Assembly: GCA_028278205.1 (NCBI GenBank)
Contig: JANQES010000143.1
Location: 1 to 64,000, forward strand
DNA: 64,000 bases
Source of the DNA: Rhodothermales bacterium
GTDB taxonomy: Bacteria > Bacteroidota > Rhodothermia > Rhodothermales > Bin80
Reading direction: 5' to 3'
Shown one piece after another: positions 16,059-24,647 of this stretch. Made by a program: the position numbers and the translations under genes. The notes beneath the pieces are model-generated. The model searched no databases and was not told the DNA's origin. It saw nothing but the letters and a program-made list of their open reading frames with translations. Positions within the stretch are counted from its first letter, which is position 1. Each line of letters begins with the position of its first letter.

Positions 16059-17981
16059 ATGTCTGAACAAAAAAGCGTAGTCAAAACGCTTAACCTTTCG
16101 AAACTCAATTTGCGGCGCCGGTTTGCCCTTCAGTTGAGCGGGATCGCTGCCGTCTCGGTGTTGTTGTTTTTCATCTTTACCCAGTATTCGTTGGGTGTGA
16201 CCGAGCACGAATTCGAACAACGCGCGCAACTGCTGGCCGAGACCCTCGGCGGCGCCTCGATCTTTAACATGATTATGCAGGATGAAGAAGGGCTGTCTGA
16301 GAGCCTGAGCCACGTCGTCGAGAGCGAAGCGGCGCTGGCCGGCGCCTTCCTCGACGCCGAGGGCACCGTGATCGCGGAAAACCAGCTCAATGACCTGCTG
16401 GCCGAAGAAGACCACACCACCGATACCGCGCTGCGCTGGACCGAAACGACCGACGAGCAGGCCGTCTTGATCGCGGTCTCTGCCATCGTCAACGCCGAGG
16501 ACGACTCGCAACTCGGGCACGTGCTCGTGGCGCTCCCGGCAGCGTCGATTCAGGCGCAAGGACGCACCAGTTTCCTCATTGCAGGCGGCATCCTGGCCAT
16601 CATCGGAGCCATGGCTTTCTTGATGCTGCGCCTGATCGGTCGCACTGTCGTCCGCCCGGTCGAGGCGTTGCGTGAGGCTGCCGGCGCCGTCGAAAACGGC
16701 GATTTGACCGCCCGCGTCGAGATTAAGCAACAGGACGAGATCGGCCAGTTGGCGGCGTCGTTCAACGCGATGGTCGAGGCCAGCGAGCGTAACACCAACG
16801 CCATCCAGGAGCAGACCGAACAGGCCGAGGCGTCGCGTCATCAGGCCGAGCAGTTCCAGGCCGCCGCCGACGAAGAGCGCCAGTATTTGCAGCGCAACTT
16901 CGCCCGCATCTCCGAAGTCATCGCCGCCGTCACCAACGGCGATTTGACGCAGCGGCTGACGGTCGAAAAAGAAGACGAAGTCGGCGCGCTGATGCATCAG
17001 GTCAACCGGATGATTGCCGACCTGGAAGAGCTGACCGGCAAGATCCAGGTGGCCGGCAATCATTTGCTCGAAGCGGCCCAGCGTGTGGCAACTTCGGCGG
17101 ATGATATGTCGAGCGGGGCGCAGGGGCAGGCGCAGCAGACCAACGAGGTGGCCGCTGCCATCGAAGAGATGTCGGCCACGATCACCGAGGCGTCGGTCAA
17201 CTCGCGCGAGGCCAACCAGACCGCGCAGCGCGCCTCCGACCTCGCCCACACCGGCGAAGAGGTCTTCCAGCAGACCACCGAAGGCATGAAGCGTATCGCC
17301 GGCATCGTCAAAGAGTCGGCGGAGAAAGTGACGGCGCTCGGGCAGAGCGGCGCGCAGATCGGCGAGGTCATCGAAGTGATCAGTGAGATTGCCGACCAGA
17401 CCAACCTGCTGGCGTTGAACGCCGCCATCGAGGCCGCCCGCGCCGGGGAGCAAGGCCGCGGCTTTGCTGTCGTGGCCGACGAGGTGCGCAAGCTGGCCGA
17501 ACGCACCACGGCAGCCACCAAAGAGATCGCCACGATGATCACCCGCATCCAGCACGACACCGACGAGGTCGTCGCGTCGATGACGCGGGGTAACGAGGAG
17601 GTCGAAACCGGCCTGCGCCTGGCCGACGACGCCTCGCGCTCGCTCAGCGAGATCGTCGCGTCGATCAACAGCATGGGCCTGATGATCGACCAGATTGCCT
17701 CCGGCAGCGAAGAGCAGGCCACGGCCAGCACCGAGATCTCGCGCAACGTCGAGTTGATCTCGTCGGTGGCTGGCGAGGTGTCGATGGCGACGTCGGGGCT
17801 GGCTCAGACCGCCGACGAGATGAACTGCCAGGCCACGACGCTGCGCGAACTCATCGCCCGGTTCCGTCTTTCGGAAGCGCCTGCGCCCGTCGAGCCCACC
17901 TATGGCAGCGGCGACGGCGCTACGATGCCGGCGCTTGCTCCGGCTCCCGCCCCGGCCTCGACGGGTTCCCTCTGGGACTAA
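16059..17981 (+). CDS. Methyl-accepting chemotaxis protein with a short periplasmic sensor
   Basis: 640 residues. A first membrane helix (about 27-46) and a second (about 168-190) enclose a periplasmic domain of about 120 residues with a single Cache-like look (AGAFLDAEGTVIAENQLNDL, then AVLIAVSAIVNAEDDSQLGH). A HAMP domain follows (RPVEALREAAGAVENGDLTA), then a second HAMP-like segment (AVTNGDLTQRLTVEKEDEVG) and the signalling tip (EIADQTNLLALNAAIEAARA). The C-terminus is a Pro/Ala-rich linker ending TGSLWD, nearly the same as the third MCP. The ligand cannot be told. It is followed by another MCP gene. Confidence 0.93.
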   Translation: MSEQKSVVKTLNLSKLNLRRRFALQLSGIAAVSVLLFFIFTQYSLGVTEHEFEQRAQLLAETLGGASIFNMIMQDEEGLSESLSHVVESEAALAGAFLDAEGTVIAENQLNDLLAEEDHTTDTALRWTETTDEQAVLIAVSAIVNAEDDSQLGHVLVALPAASIQAQGRTSFLIAGGILAIIGAMAFLMLRLIGRTVVRPVEALREAAGAVENGDLTARVEIKQQDEIGQLAASFNAMVEASERNTNAIQEQTEQAEASRHQAEQFQAAADEERQYLQRNFARISEVIAAVTNGDLTQRLTVEKEDEVGALMHQVNRMIADLEELTGKIQVAGNHLLEAAQRVATSADDMSSGAQGQAQQTNEVAAAIEEMSATITEASVNSREANQTAQRASDLAHTGEEVFQQTTEGMKRIAGIVKESAEKVTALGQSGAQIGEVIEVISEIADQTNLLALNAAIEAARAGEQGRGFAVVADEVRKLAERTTAATKEIATMITRIQHDTDEVVASMTRGNEEVETGLRLADDASRSLSEIVASINSMGLMIDQIASGSEEQATASTEISRNVELISSVAGEVSMATSGLAQTADEMNCQATTLRELIARFRLSEAPAPVEPTYGSGDGATMPALAPAPAPASTGSLWD

Positions 17982-18298
17982 CGTGTGGTGCTAACGTCCG
18001 GTCTCACCCGTGAAGGATCACCGGGCTGGGGGATGGAGGCCCGTTGGGACATTCTCTGGGGAGCCGTTTTGCTTTAGGACTACTACGACAATTCTGACAG
18101 CACCCTCACGTTTCACGTTTCAAAAAAACTTGGTCCTGATTTTGACCAGGAATGGCTGTGGACATCGCGCTCTGTTGTTTCAGCGAGGAAAGGGAGGGCT
18201 GGAGAAGCGGGATGGGTCGATTTTTAATGCCTGAGCGTGCGTTGGGAGGCGCAGGCTCGGTTCAACATCCACCGCAATCACCCCAGACTAACGCGGAA
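17982..18298 (+). other. Leader region between two MCP genes
   Basis: 317 bases without a convincing gene. The downstream MCP frame is open from 18152, but that part encodes no conserved sequence. The region holds a weak GG-N10-GC arrangement (GG 18059-18060, GC 18071-18072) that could be a distant sigma-54-type promoter, and a single arm of the ACGTTTC repeat at about 18102-18121 without its partner. Nothing else is recognised. Confidence 0.4.
18102..18121. repeat. Single ACGTTTC repeat arm
   Basis: ACCCTCACGTTTCACGTTTC has two seven-base steps identical to the right arm of the hairpin at 11777-11844, but I find no complementary arm next to it. It may be a decayed element. Confidence 0.6.
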
Positions 18299-20449
18299 AT
18301 GAAGTCCCTGAAGAACTCGTTATTCGGAAAAATATTCGGCCTCGCGGGCCTCGTCCTTTTCTTCACCGGCATCGTCGCCTTGTTTTCGTACCTCGAATCG
18401 TCTGCTTTAGATGAATTGGGCGATGCGCGTCTGATGGCCGAGAACGAGGCCCGCATCCAGGCCGGCACCGTAGCTTTCCTGACCCGGCGCGACCTCGACG
18501 AAGCCGCCCAGGTTGAAAACCAGCTCACCGTCTTCGAAGCCCGGCTTGAGCCGTTCGAAGGCAGTGAGGCCGGAGCCAATCTCCAGGCTTCCATCGATGC
18601 CTATCGAACGACGTTTGGGAAACTCGTGGCCAAAATGGAAGAGCGGGGTATCGACGAAAACAGCGGCGCCGAAGGCCGTTTGCGCGCGAGCGTTCATGCC
18701 GTCGAGGAAGCCGTCGATGCCTCGTATCAGGATGAGCTTTTGGTTGATATGCTCCAGGTGCGTCGGAGCGAGAAGGACTTTTTCATGCGTCGCCAGGACA
18801 AGTACGTCCAGCGCGTGCAAGACGCCGTCGCTGTGCTGTTGGATCATACCGAGCGGGCGTGGATTCGGCGGGCGATCAAAAACGAAATCAAGACGAACGC
18901 CGAGGCGTATCTGAGCGACTTCGAGGTGGTGGTGGCTGTGCTCGGAGAGATCGATGCCATCGAGCAGGAGTTGCTGCGGCTTCAGGAAGAGGCTGAGGTC
19001 CATCTCGCGGCCCTGGCTGACGGAAAAGAAGCGAAGGCCGGCGTAATGGGGTGGATCATGTTGTTGATCACCCTGCTGAGCATCGGCTGCGGTCTGGCGC
19101 TGGCGTACTTCATCGCGCGCTCGATCACGCGGCCCGTCAAAGAACTCGAAGAAGCTGCTGCCCGCGTCGCTGCCGGCGAACACGATGTGACGTTCGACGT
19201 CGCTGCCGCCGGCGAAATCGGTCATCTGGCGGAGAGCTTCGCGCACATGGTGGGGTACGCCAGGGCGGCTATGGCGGCGGTAGAGGTCGAAAAAGCGCAG
19301 GTCGAGCGCCGGGTGGAAGAGGCTGTGAAGGCTGCCGAAATCCAGCAAGCCTACCTCACGCGCAGCGTCGATCAAATGCTCAGCCAGATGGAACGCTTTG
19401 CCGACGGCGACCTGACCGCCCGCCTGACTGCCGAACGCGACGACGAAATCGGGCGGCTCTACGAGGGCTTCAACCGCGCCGTCGTGACCATCAGCGAGTT
19501 GCTGGAGCAGGTGCATCAGAACGTCGAAGCCACCTTCGGCACCGTCAAACAGATCGGATCCTCGACCGAAGAACTGGCTGCGGGCGTGCAGGAGCAGTCG
19601 TCGCAGGCGACCGAGGTGGCCGCTGCCGTCGAACAGATGACGGCGACGATCATCGAGAATGCCAGGAACGCCCAGCATACCGCCGACACCGCCGGGGCCA
19701 ACGGGCAGGCTGCCGAAGCCGGCGGCGAAGTCGTCCAGCAGACCGTTGCTAAGATCCGCGAAATTGCCGCCATCGTCAGCACCTCGGCCAAGACCGTCGA
19801 GCGTCTCGGCGCATCGAGCGATAAGATTGGCGAGATCGTCTCGGTCATCAACGAAATCGCTGATCAGACCAACCTGCTGGCGTTGAACGCTGCCATCGAG
19901 GCTGCCCGCGCGGGCGAGCAGGGCCGCGGCTTTGCCGTTGTGGCCGACGAGGTGCGCAAGCTGGCCGAACGCACCACCGGCGCCACCAAAGAGATCGCCG
20001 CGATGATCAAAGGCATCCAGGCCGAGACCGTCGAAGCCGTCGAGGCCATGCAGCGCGGCACGAAGGAAGTCGAAGAAGGCATCCGCCTGGCCGACCAGGC
20101 CGGCACGGCGCTGGGCGAGATCGTCCAGGGCGCGCAAAACACCGTCGATATGATCAACCAGATCGCCGCAGCCAGCGACGAGCAATCGACCACCAGCGAA
20201 GACATCTCGCGCAGCGTCGAGAGCATCTCCACGGTCTCCGCCGAGTCGGCAGCCGGCATCGCCGAGATCGCGCAGGCCGGCGACGGGCTCCATCACATGA
20301 CCGACGCCCTCCGAACCCTGCTGGCCCACTTTCGGATGCGTGCACCCGGTACACCGGCCCCCACGACCTCTTTCGCCAACGACCGCCAGCCCACCCGCGG
20401 AACCGTCGATGCCCAGCCTGAACCGGGCGTCGGGAGTCTCTGGGATTAA
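18299..20449 (+). CDS. Methyl-accepting chemotaxis protein with HBM-type sensor domain
   Basis: 716 residues. Membrane helices at about 12-30 and 252-275 enclose a large helical periplasmic domain. The conserved segment LQVRRSEKDFFMRRQDKYVQ is the hallmark of the HBM (helical bimodular) sensor, a family that binds small organic acids in characterised members. HAMP (RPVKELEEAAARVAAGEHDV), a second HAMP-like segment (RFADGDLTARLTAERDDEIG) and the signalling tip (EIADQTNLLALNAAIEAARA) follow. The C-terminus ends GVGSLWD after a Pro/Thr linker. ATG 18299 (MKSLKNSLFGKIF) is preferred over the longer frame from 18152 because the membrane helix then begins near the N-terminus. Confidence 0.92.
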   Translation: MKSLKNSLFGKIFGLAGLVLFFTGIVALFSYLESSALDELGDARLMAENEARIQAGTVAFLTRRDLDEAAQVENQLTVFEARLEPFEGSEAGANLQASIDAYRTTFGKLVAKMEERGIDENSGAEGRLRASVHAVEEAVDASYQDELLVDMLQVRRSEKDFFMRRQDKYVQRVQDAVAVLLDHTERAWIRRAIKNEIKTNAEAYLSDFEVVVAVLGEIDAIEQELLRLQEEAEVHLAALADGKEAKAGVMGWIMLLITLLSIGCGLALAYFIARSITRPVKELEEAAARVAAGEHDVTFDVAAAGEIGHLAESFAHMVGYARAAMAAVEVEKAQVERRVEEAVKAAEIQQAYLTRSVDQMLSQMERFADGDLTARLTAERDDEIGRLYEGFNRAVVTISELLEQVHQNVEATFGTVKQIGSSTEELAAGVQEQSSQATEVAAAVEQMTATIIENARNAQHTADTAGANGQAAEAGGEVVQQTVAKIREIAAIVSTSAKTVERLGASSDKIGEIVSVINEIADQTNLLALNAAIEAARAGEQGRGFAVVADEVRKLAERTTGATKEIAAMIKGIQAETVEAVEAMQRGTKEVEEGIRLADQAGTALGEIVQGAQNTVDMINQIAAASDEQSTTSEDISRSVESISTVSAESAAGIAEIAQAGDGLHHMTDALRTLLAHFRMRAPGTPAPTTSFANDRQPTRGTVDAQPEPGVGSLWD

Positions 20450-20451
20450 AA

Positions 20452-20512
20452 GGTCATGGGTCACGAGTCATGAGTGTCTTTTCAAAAACCCATGACGCAT
20501 GACGCATGACCT
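20452..20512. repeat. Heptad hairpin, GGTCATG family, copy 2
   Basis: The left arm GGTCATGGGTCACGAGTCAT at 20452-20471 and the right arm at 20489-20512 (CCATGACGCATGACGCATGA) flank a loop GAGTGTCTTTTCAAAAA. The loop closely matches that of the copy at 38155. It lies directly after the third MCP gene. Confidence 0.85.
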
Positions 20513-20804
20513 CAAACCTGATTCGCATGAAGATCAAACGGTCGCTGGCAGAGGTCGGGTGCCAGATCCTCGAAGCCTGCCGCCTGGCAGCCCAGCATCG
20601 CCCTAATCTGATCTTGATGGACATCAACATGCCCAACGTCGATGGCATCGAAGCCCCCCGGCGTATTCGCAACAATCCGTCGCTCTCTGGCACGGTCATT
20701 ACAGCGTGCGCGAGGTGCTGGGCGACTGCGAAGACCGCATCGTGCTGGTGATGCTGGCCGATCATCAACAAGGCGATAAGCTGGTCAGCGAAGCGCTGGA
20801 TTAA
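20506..20804 (+). pseudogene. Decayed response-regulator receiver gene
   Basis: The first frame (from 20506) gives a receiver-like segment, EACRLAAQHRPNLILMDINM, with PNVDGIE and NPSLSGT, after which it loses the family pattern and stops at 20751. From about 20700 another frame continues with REVLGDCEDRIVLVMLADHQ and GDKLVSEALD, stopping at 20804, which looks like the later part of a receiver or its linker. The N-terminal acidic pair is missing. So the gene has lost its 5' part and carries at least one frameshift or deletion. It abuts the restriction-modification pair, suggesting damage at the time of insertion. It is probably not functional. Confidence 0.65.
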
Positions 20805-20812
20805 GGCGTTTT

Positions 20813-21718
20813 TTAAGGGTGCTTCTTTTTTCCAACCCAGGTCAGATTCTGCCCAATAAGTAACTCCGTCATCTTTGCGTGATGGGTATTTTTCATCGCT
20901 ACAACACGCATGTCGAATCTGCGTTTTTCAGCCATTTTGCGCACTTCTTCGGCGTTATCATAGGTCATGAGAAAATCGCCCTTCAGCCGTGCAGCCAGAT
21001 CGAACAGGTGTTCGTGGTCGAGTTCTGAATGGCGATAGAGCCTTCGCCCGGCCTTCGTGTAGGGCGGATCGATGAAAAACACAGCGTCCTCACGTTCAGC
21101 GTTCTCCCGGATGACTTCGAAGGCATCCCCTTCAATGAATCGTATTCGATCACGGACCAGCGCAATTTCCAATATGCGGCGCTTCAGGGTTTCTGGATAC
21201 CATCGTGATCGAATGCCTTTTCCATTTTCTCCCTGTTTAATGAAGCTGGCTCCATCAGCCAGAATCCCTCCCCGATTGACACGATTCTTGACGATAGTTG
21301 CAAAGGCCCGATCACGAAGAGACACCGCTGCCCTCTCGATAGCCTCGTGTGCGCTATCAACCGTAAGATCGAAGGTCATTATCCGGTTTGCCAGCCATTC
21401 GGCATTCCCATCAATGATCACGCGCCAGACGGCAGCAACATCTTCATCGAGTTCGACCATCGTTACCTTACCGACGAGATTCTCAAAAGCGGCCGTCAAA
21501 CTCACGATGCCGCCGCCAGCGAAAGGTTCGATGAGTTCAATGGCAGGTCCGCCTCGTTCTTTTAACCATCGTCTTATCTGTGGCACCAACCACGTCTTTC
21601 CGCCTGCATAGCGAAAAGGACTACGCATCGGAACGCTGGCGACGTTCACGATCTTCTCTCTCTTAGGAACTGCCTTAAACAGCTCCTGTTGCTCTTTTAC
21701 TAGCTGTTCGCTATCCAT
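20813..21718 (-). CDS. DNA adenine methyltransferase, Dam/D12 class, of a type II R-M system
   Basis: 301 residues on the reverse strand. D12-class N6-adenine methylase motifs are complete: FRYAGGKTW at 35-43, IEPFAGGG at 63-70, and the catalytic DPPY at 217-220 in FFIDPPYTKAGRRLY. The enzyme would methylate adenine in the site cut by the neighbouring nuclease. Its ATG overlaps the nuclease stop by eight bases (ATGGATAG), so the two are translationally coupled. Base composition is more A/T-rich than the flanking flagellar genes and the strand is opposite, consistent with horizontal gain. An orphan methylase is unlikely given the coupling. Confidence 0.92.
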   Translation of the reverse strand: MDSEQLVKEQQELFKAVPKREKIVNVASVPMRSPFRYAGGKTWLVPQIRRWLKERGGPAIELIEPFAGGGIVSLTAAFENLVGKVTMVELDEDVAAVWRVIIDGNAEWLANRIMTFDLTVDSAHEAIERAAVSLRDRAFATIVKNRVNRGGILADGASFIKQGENGKGIRSRWYPETLKRRILEIALVRDRIRFIEGDAFEVIRENAEREDAVFFIDPPYTKAGRRLYRHSELDHEHLFDLAARLKGDFLMTYDNAEEVRKMAEKRRFDMRVVAMKNTHHAKMTELLIGQNLTWVGKKKHP

Positions 21719-22589
21719 GAAGCGGGATGTCCGTTATCAGTGGTGCATCGGGTGGGTTGCCGTCTCGTTTGTCATCCAGTTTCTGCTGTAAAACCTCCAT
21801 AAAGTCTTCAAGGTCTCCAGCATCAGGCGTGGTGATGGTGTTCAAGGCCGGCCAGAACTTCGTATAAACCGTTCTGCTTAACGTCAAGTCGAAACGGTTC
21901 GAAATTGGCAGCAATTCGTACAGAAACCATGCTATCTCCGCGTCTTCGGGATCGACTTCCGGTAAATCCGGCAAGGTGTCGTAAAAGCTGCCTTGTATCG
22001 CAACGGCCTGTCTTTTCTTCCAGCCATGCAAGATACTTCCTTTATATAGCAACTGAGGAACGAGACGTTTCCGGGATGATGAAAGAAAGTCAGCCCTCGG
22101 ATAATAATCAGCCAGTTTGCTCCAATCCATCTCTTTCCGCGCTTTTCGATCTTCCATATAGTATTCGAATGGCTTACGAACATTCCCGGAAATGTACACA
22201 GCCTGCACTTCGAGCGACCCGAAATCAACAACACGACCCTGGTCATTGTAGGCTACGAGAACAACGTCGATATTACCGGCTGATTGCCTGTGTTTGTCTT
22301 TGAGCCTGACTTCTGTCAGAGATGTCCATGAAGTGCCCTTCTCAAAAAAGAATCCCGCTGCGTCTTCAGCAATAATCCAATCCTGGCGAAATCGAATGGG
22401 GCAGGTGATGACAGCCTCGTGGTCATGATAAATACTACAAACACCCAGCGGATCATTCGCCTTATCCTTCGTGCAGTTTGGTACCTTATTGTTGTAAGGG
22501 CACAGCTTGAGCTTCCTGTATCGTTCTGCCTGACGAGAGACAGTAGCCGTAGGAAAGCCGAAGACTTCCCCAAGAGGTTGTTTTTTCAT
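21711..22589 (-). CDS. NotI-family type II restriction endonuclease
   Basis: 292 residues on the reverse strand, upstream of the methylase. The start LGEVFGFPTATVSRQAERYR, the block CPYNNKVPNCTKDKANDPLG with VCSI, and ITCPIRFRQDWIIAEDAAGF match the NotI family. Cys30, Cys39, Cys51 and Cys63 correspond to the four-Cys iron site of NotI. The PD-(D/E)xK-type centre is visible as Asp108 (NIDVVLVAY) and Glu127/Gln129 (GSLEVQAVY). The cognate site cannot be predicted from sequence alone. NotI itself pairs with a different class of methylase, so the adenine methylase partner is notable. No frameshift is seen, so it is probably active. Confidence 0.85.
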   Translation of the reverse strand: MKKQPLGEVFGFPTATVSRQAERYRKLKLCPYNNKVPNCTKDKANDPLGVCSIYHDHEAVITCPIRFRQDWIIAEDAAGFFFEKGTSWTSLTEVRLKDKHRQSAGNIDVVLVAYNDQGRVVDFGSLEVQAVYISGNVRKPFEYYMEDRKARKEMDWSKLADYYPRADFLSSSRKRLVPQLLYKGSILHGWKKRQAVAIQGSFYDTLPDLPEVDPEDAEIAWFLYELLPISNRFDLTLSRTVYTKFWPALNTITTPDAGDLEDFMEVLQQKLDDKRDGNPPDAPLITDIPLHG

Positions 22590-23005
22590 ACCGGGATGGT
22601 TGAAGAAACTTCAATAATCAGTTTTCCGAAGTTCGGACTTACATGCCAATAAAAACAGACCTGTTCTTCACTTTTTCAAAGAGCCACTCACGGAGCATCA
22701 TCACAATACGGGATGACTCACAGCTATCTTCTTTTTTTAGAAATCTCAGGCTCCCCGACTCTTCGACTCTCCGGCTCAAAAAATCCCCCAAATTCCCTGT
22801 TTAACAATCATCTGCGGGTAACGATACACCTGCTGGTAGGGGCGCCAGGCGCCTGCCGGAGCAGGGGGGAAGACGGTAACATTTTCCGCGTTTTGCTTCA
22901 AAAACTTCCGCCTTTTTCGTTAAGACGTTAACCCGGAGACCCGGAAACCACGCCGCTACAGACAGCGCGCGGCCCGTGTCTCTGTACTTGTTGAATCGAA
23001 ACACC
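22590..23005. other. Intergenic region between the R-M pair and motA
   Basis: About 416 bases. It should hold the promoter of the reverse-strand R-M operon, since its left half is A/T-rich, and the leader of motA. It contains a single arm of the CCGACTC repeat family (22748-22777) and a palindrome around GGCGCCAGGCGCC (about 22840-22855). No protein with support was found. Confidence 0.5.
22748..22777. repeat. Single arm of the octad CCGACTC repeat family
   Basis: AGGCTCCCCGACTCTTCGAC continuing to CCGGCTC reads like the right arm of the hairpin at 55575-55654, with eight-base steps. No left arm is adjacent, so this is a solitary or decayed element. Confidence 0.6.
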
Positions 23006-23791
23006 ATGGAGAAATCGACACCGATTGGAATAGTGGCCGGTCTGGGGATGATCTACGGCGCCATTTTTATGGGCGCCGGATGGCAGACCTTTTTCGACGT
23101 AGCCTCCATCGTGCTCGTGCTCGGCGGCACCGTCGCGGCGTTGCTGGTGGGCTTCTCGCTGGAGGAAGTCAAGAACGCGATACCCGTCTTGAAAGGCTTT
23201 TTTACCTACTCTTCCCCCGATTTGAGCCAATATGTTGATCAATTTACGAAACTCTCGCGCACGGCCCGGCGCGACGGCCTGCTGGCGCTCGACCGCGCCA
23301 TCGCCGAACTCGAAGACGAGTTTATGTCGTTCGGTCTTCAGATGGCCGTAGACGGCATCGAAGAAGACGCCATTGCAGATTTGATGAGACAGAAGACGAA
23401 GGAAGATTTAAGCCTTCGCCAGTTCGGCGCTAAATTTTTTATGACGGCGGGCTCTTATTGCCCGGCGTTCGGCATGCTTGGCACGCTCATTGGTCTCATC
23501 CAGATGCTGCAAAACCTGAGCGATCCGTCCCAGATCGGCGCCGGTATGGCCGTGGCCTTGATCACCACGTTCTACGGGGCGCTTTTTGCCAACCTGATCT
23601 TCTTGCCCATGGGCGATAAGATGAACGCGCAGTTTGCCGAGATGGTACGGGCGCGCGAGGTGATCCAGACCGGCGTGCTCTCGATTGTGCAAGGCGACGG
23701 GCCGAGCATGGTCGAAAAACGCCTCCGGCTCTACCTCGGCGACGCCTCCGGCGGCGACAGCGCCGGCGACGACCTCGCCCAGGCGGCGTAA
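23006..23791 (+). CDS. motA: Flagellar motor stator protein MotA
   Basis: 261 residues. MotA forms the stator ring that turns ion flow into rotor torque. Four membrane helices are visible: two near the N-terminus (PIGIVAGLGMIYGAIFMGAG and ASIVLVLGGTVAALLVGFSL) and two after the cytoplasmic loop (GSYCPAFGMLGTLIGLIQML and GAGMAVALITTFYGALFANL). The cytoplasmic loop carries RTARRDGLLALDRAIAELED, the charged rotor-contacting region. The start at ATG 23006 is preferred over the longer frame at 22976 because MEKSTPIG is the normal MotA opening. The C-terminal 15 residues are Gly/Asp-rich. Confidence 0.95.
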   Translation: MEKSTPIGIVAGLGMIYGAIFMGAGWQTFFDVASIVLVLGGTVAALLVGFSLEEVKNAIPVLKGFFTYSSPDLSQYVDQFTKLSRTARRDGLLALDRAIAELEDEFMSFGLQMAVDGIEEDAIADLMRQKTKEDLSLRQFGAKFFMTAGSYCPAFGMLGTLIGLIQMLQNLSDPSQIGAGMAVALITTFYGALFANLIFLPMGDKMNAQFAEMVRAREVIQTGVLSIVQGDGPSMVEKRLRLYLGDASGGDSAGDDLAQAA

Positions 23792-23800
23792 AGACTTCAA

Positions 23801-23870
23801 GGTCACTGGTCACTAGTCACTGGTCACTAGAAAAATATACCAGTGACTGATGACCAGTGACCAATGACCA
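23801..23870. repeat. Heptad hairpin, GGTCACT family, copy 2 (motA-motB)
   Basis: Left arm 23801-23830 has four seven-base steps (GGTCACT, GGTCACT, AGTCACT, GGTCACT). The A/T loop reads AGAAAAATATA. The right arm, 23839-23870, has CAGTGAC / CAATGAC steps. It lies 12 bases before the motB ATG. Confidence 0.92.
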
Positions 23871-23882
23871 TTAAAAAACGAC

Positions 23883-24647
23883 ATGGCGGACGACGTAGGC
23901 GATGAGGAAATGGAAGGGCCGACAGCGCCTTTCTGGATGGTCACCTTCAGCGACATGGTTACGCTGTTGTTGACCTTCTTCGTGATGATCGTGTCGATGT
24001 CGGAGGTCGAGGTCAAGAAGTTCAAAGAAGCGTTGAGCTACTTCCAGGGCCGCACCAGCGTCCTCAGCCACGACTCCGTCACGCCTGCGATGAACCAGCA
24101 GTTGATGTCCATCGCGCAGTCGAAGGATCAGGCAGAGCGCTACGAGGACTTGATGCAGTATCTCGAAGAAAACGACCTCGACGAGAAAGTGGAGGCGCAA
24201 CTGACGCCCAACGGCCTGCATCTGACCATCGCCGATTCGGTGATGTTCAATTCCGGCGAGGCGGTGCTCATCGAGCCCTCGCGCACAGTGCTGCGTTTCA
24301 TCGCCGGGCTGCTCGACGACCGCATCAAGGCCATCATCGTCGAAGGCCATACCGACGACCGGCCCATCGCCACGCATCGCTACCCGTCGAACTGGGAGTT
24401 GTCGTCGGCGCGGGCGACGTCGGTGGTACGTTTTATGCTTAGCATCAACCAAATCCCCGATGCCTCGCGCTACGTGGCTATCGGGTACGGAGAACAGCGG
24501 CCGCTGGCGATGAATGCGACGGCGGCAGGCCGGGCGCGCAACCGGCGTGTTGAAATATTCTTGAGTTGGATACCATGGCAAAACGCGATAAATCAGGGGC
24601 TGACGGAGCCGATGTCGCTGCCGATGCCGCCGACGGCGCAGAGGTAG
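23883..24647 (+). CDS. motB: Flagellar motor stator protein MotB
   Basis: 254 residues. MotB anchors the stator to peptidoglycan and provides the ion-carrying Asp. The membrane helix FWMVTFSDMVTLLLTFFVMI includes the conserved Asp after FS. A plug/linker region follows, then the OmpA-like peptidoglycan domain: VMFNSGEAVLIEPSRTVLRF, IIVEGHTDDRPI, NWELSSARATSVVRFML and GYGEQRPLAMNATAAGRARN with RRVEIFL. The C-terminus runs 73 bases into fliL in another frame, an unusual overlap. Without it the conserved domain would still be complete. Confidence 0.95.
   Translation: MADDVGDEEMEGPTAPFWMVTFSDMVTLLLTFFVMIVSMSEVEVKKFKEALSYFQGRTSVLSHDSVTPAMNQQLMSIAQSKDQAERYEDLMQYLEENDLDEKVEAQLTPNGLHLTIADSVMFNSGEAVLIEPSRTVLRFIAGLLDDRIKAIIVEGHTDDRPIATHRYPSNWELSSARATSVVRFMLSINQIPDASRYVAIGYGEQRPLAMNATAAGRARNRRVEIFLSWIPWQNAINQGLTEPMSLPMPPTAQR

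Noticed and set aside
17982..18298. Cyclic di-GMP riboswitch before the third MCP
   Set aside because: The GEMM core (ACGCACAGGGCAAA-like) was not found, and the stems do not match the consensus.
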